Positions 31,551-33,295 of a stretch of 33,295 bases of DNA are shown here, piece by piece (positions within the stretch are counted from its first letter, which is position 1; every line of letters begins with the position of its first letter). This DNA is from CAZVYJ01 sp964631565 (GTDB lineage Bacteria; Planctomycetota; Phycisphaerae; SM23-33). The stretch covers positions 1-33,295 of the forward strand of contig CAZVYJ010000029.1 of the NCBI GenBank assembly GCA_964631565.1. The letters run 5' to 3'. The translations under genes were made by a program, and so were the position numbers. The notes under the pieces are model-generated. The model worked only from the letters and a program-made list of their open reading frames with translations. It made no database searches and had not been told where the DNA came from.

Positions 31551-33295
31551 ATGACGATGAAACGCATCAGTTTTTTCAACCGGCTGTTCTTCGGCAACAT
31601 CCTGCTGGTCGGGGCCATCATTGCTGTCAGCGGGATTGTTTCATACAGGTATCTCAACGACGACTACAGCGAATCCAACGAACGGCACCAGAAACAGTTC
31701 GCCATGATGTCGCAGCAGTTTTTCGAAAGCCTCTGGCCGGACGAACCGCAGGGCGAATATCCGCAGAGGCTCAAGAAACTCAGGAACATCTTCGACAGGG
31801 AATGCAAGCGGTGGCTTGCTTCGGACGAGTCGCTGCGACTGACGGTGGTTGACAGGGACGGCAACGTGCTTGGCGACAGCCAGGCCGACCCCGCCAGAAT
31901 GGAACCCCACGTTCCAGACGCAAAAGACCGGCCGGAACTGGCGGCCGTTATCAAAGACAAAAAAGAAATTGGCTGGGACGTGCGGCGGAGCGAAACGCTC
32001 GGACTTGAGTTCCGCTATCTGGCGATGCCCATCCGGCACAACGGCAGCGTCGTGGCGGCCGTGCGCGTGGCGATGCCCGTCATCGCAATCGCACAGGGCA
32101 GCATGCTCATCCGCAACGCCCTGCTATGGGCGGCGCTGGCAGGCGCGGTCATCGCAATAACGCTGGGACTGCTGATGAGCTGGGTGTGGTACTCGCCGCT
32201 GCGGCAGATTTCGACGGCCGCCGGCCAGATAGCTTCCGGCGACCTGTCGAAACGCGTCCGCATCTACGGCTCGAAGGAGCTGTCGCAGCTCGGGACGGCC
32301 CTCAACGACATGCGAAAAAGCCTCGCCGAAAAAATCGATCTCATCGCGGCGCAGCACCGCAACCTGCAGGCCGTCGTGACGAACCTCCGCGAAGGCGTAA
32401 TAGCGCTCGACGCCGGCGGGCACATCGTCCTTATGAACGCCGCGGCACGCGAAATGTTCCTGGCTGACACCCTCGACGCCTCAGGCCGGCGGCTGCAGGA
32501 TGTCATCCGCGTCCCTGAGGTCATCGACGCGTTCAACAGCGTCGTCGCCTCGGACCAGCCGACTTCCAGACAGTTCGATATAGGGCAGCAGACCGTTTAT
32601 CTCCATGCCGCAAAACTCGTCTCGCCGAACGGCGGCGGAATAAGCGTGCTCCTCGTGGCAAGGGATATCACCGACCAGGCCCGGACCAGCCGCATCAAAA
32701 CCGAGTTCGTCGCCAACGCCTCGCACGAACTGCGAACGCCGCTGGCCACGATACGGGCTGCGGTCGATTCGCTCGGCTCGCTGGACGCAGACGACTATGA
32801 AGGCTTCAGAAAAATCGCCGGCATGCTCGACAACCACACTCGCCGCCTAGAAAACATGGTAAACGACCTGCTCGACCTGCACCTGGCCGAGTCGGCGAGG
32901 CAGAAGCTGAAACTCGAATCAATAACGCTTGCCGCCGTCGGAAAATGGGCCGGCGACCACTTCGCGGACGCCGCCGCCGAAAAAGGCGTGCATTTCAACG
33001 TCGCGGTCGCCTCGCCGGACTGTACAGTCACAACCGACCGGACGATGCTGCAGCTCATACTGCACAACCTGCTCGATAACGCGATAAAGTTCACGCCGGC
33101 CGCCGGAAACGTCGACTTCAGCATCAAGTCAGCCGGCGACATGGTGATTTTCACAGTCGCCGACACCGGCTGCGGCATACCTCAAGAACTGCAGCAGCGG
33201 GTGTTCGAGCGGTTCTTCCAGGTGGAGTCCTCGCGCACAGGCAGCCCGGACACGCGCGGGACCGGCCTGGGCCTTGCCATCGTCAAACACGCCGC
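31551..33295 (+). CDS. phoR: Phosphate regulon sensor histidine kinase PhoR (cut by window end)
   Basis: At least 581 residues lie in the window and the C-terminal end runs off the right edge. Order: TM1 (about 12-32); an extracytoplasmic sensing region (about 33-180) with LTVVDRDGNVLGDSQADP; TM2 (about 185-212); HAMP (PLRQISTAAGQIASGDL); a PAS-like domain (NLREGVIALDAGGHIVLMNA); the phospho-acceptor H-box FVANASHELRTPLATI (His near residue 392); then the ATPase with N box LHNLLDNAIKFT, G1 DTGCGIP, F box VFERFFQV and G2 GTGLGLAIVKH. The start ATG 31551 or 31557 lacks a clear ribosome binding site. The frame is open back to the phoB stop, so an earlier non-ATG start is possible. It lies 68 nt downstream of phoB. 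Confidence 0.92.
   Translation, partial: MTMKRISFFNRLFFGNILLVGAIIAVSGIVSYRYLNDDYSESNERHQKQFAMMSQQFFESLWPDEPQGEYPQRLKKLRNIFDRECKRWLASDESLRLTVVDRDGNVLGDSQADPARMEPHVPDAKDRPELAAVIKDKKEIGWDVRRSETLGLEFRYLAMPIRHNGSVVAAVRVAMPVIAIAQGSMLIRNALLWAALAGAVIAITLGLLMSWVWYSPLRQISTAAGQIASGDLSKRVRIYGSKELSQLGTALNDMRKSLAEKIDLIAAQHRNLQAVVTNLREGVIALDAGGHIVLMNAAAREMFLADTLDASGRRLQDVIRVPEVIDAFNSVVASDQPTSRQFDIGQQTVYLHAAKLVSPNGGGISVLLVARDITDQARTSRIKTEFVANASHELRTPLATIRAAVDSLGSLDADDYEGFRKIAGMLDNHTRRLENMVNDLLDLHLAESARQKLKLESITLAAVGKWAGDHFADAAAEKGVHFNVAVASPDCTVTTDRTMLQLILHNLLDNAIKFTPAAGNVDFSIKSAGDMVIFTVADTGCGIPQELQQRVFERFFQVESSRTGSPDTRGTGLGLAIVKHA

Overview
The window looks like chromosomal DNA from a high-GC, Gram-negative-type bacterium, most likely a planctomycete (Planctomycetota, perhaps Phycisphaerae or a relative). 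The signs are a PEP-CTERM secreted protein, an outer-membrane porin with a C-terminal Phe, a bacterial topoisomerase VI B subunit, a DUF2203 protein, and interspersed palindromic repeats of a kind I associate with environmental planctomycete genomes. The phylum call is inference. No rRNA, tRNA, phage, IS transposase or CRISPR array was seen.

Layout. (1) 204-3787, minus strand: a GAF/HD-GYP phosphodiesterase, then fmt and rsmB (translation initiation and 16S rRNA methylation). (2) 3788-5900: a divergent promoter region, then a lone topoisomerase VI B subunit with a Lys/Ala-rich tail and no A subunit in view. (3) 6035-10737: an MFS transporter, a DUF2203 protein, truB, and a second MFS exporter. 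(4) 10888-14691, minus strand: aroA-aroC (the last two shikimate-pathway steps) and recA, each unit closed by a clear intrinsic terminator. (5) 14819-20315: a DsbD-type thiol:disulfide transporter, a secreted TPR-like protein and a PEP-CTERM protein, with repeat-rich gaps. (6) 20550-23757: repeats, a gene remnant, a cation/proton antiporter fused to a PTS EIIA domain, a solitary HicB-like protein, a second copy of an interspersed repeat, and a 39-residue membrane micro-protein. (7) 23802-33295: a complete phosphate-starvation locus. It holds porin, phoU, pstB, pstA, pstC and pstS on the minus strand and phoB-phoR divergently on the plus strand; phoR is cut by the window end.

The most coherent system is the phosphate locus. 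Between pstS and phoB lie four direct repeats of a GTTAAG-like hexamer spaced exactly 11 bp. A related set with the same 11-bp spacing and the same orientation toward its gene lies upstream of the porin, behind the phoU terminator. I read both as Pho boxes, which would place the porin in the PhoB regulon as an outer-membrane entry route for the Pst transporter. PhoR would sense phosphate status with PhoU and Pst, PhoB would bind the boxes, and PstSCAB would import phosphate.

Other points of note are the orphan topoisomerase VI B, unusual motif residues in chorismate synthase (His to Tyr) and EPSP synthase (Thr to Ile in the PEP/glyphosate loop), a PstA with about 230 extra extracytoplasmic residues, and two copies of a repeat that each end 27-41 bp upstream of a gene start in the same orientation.
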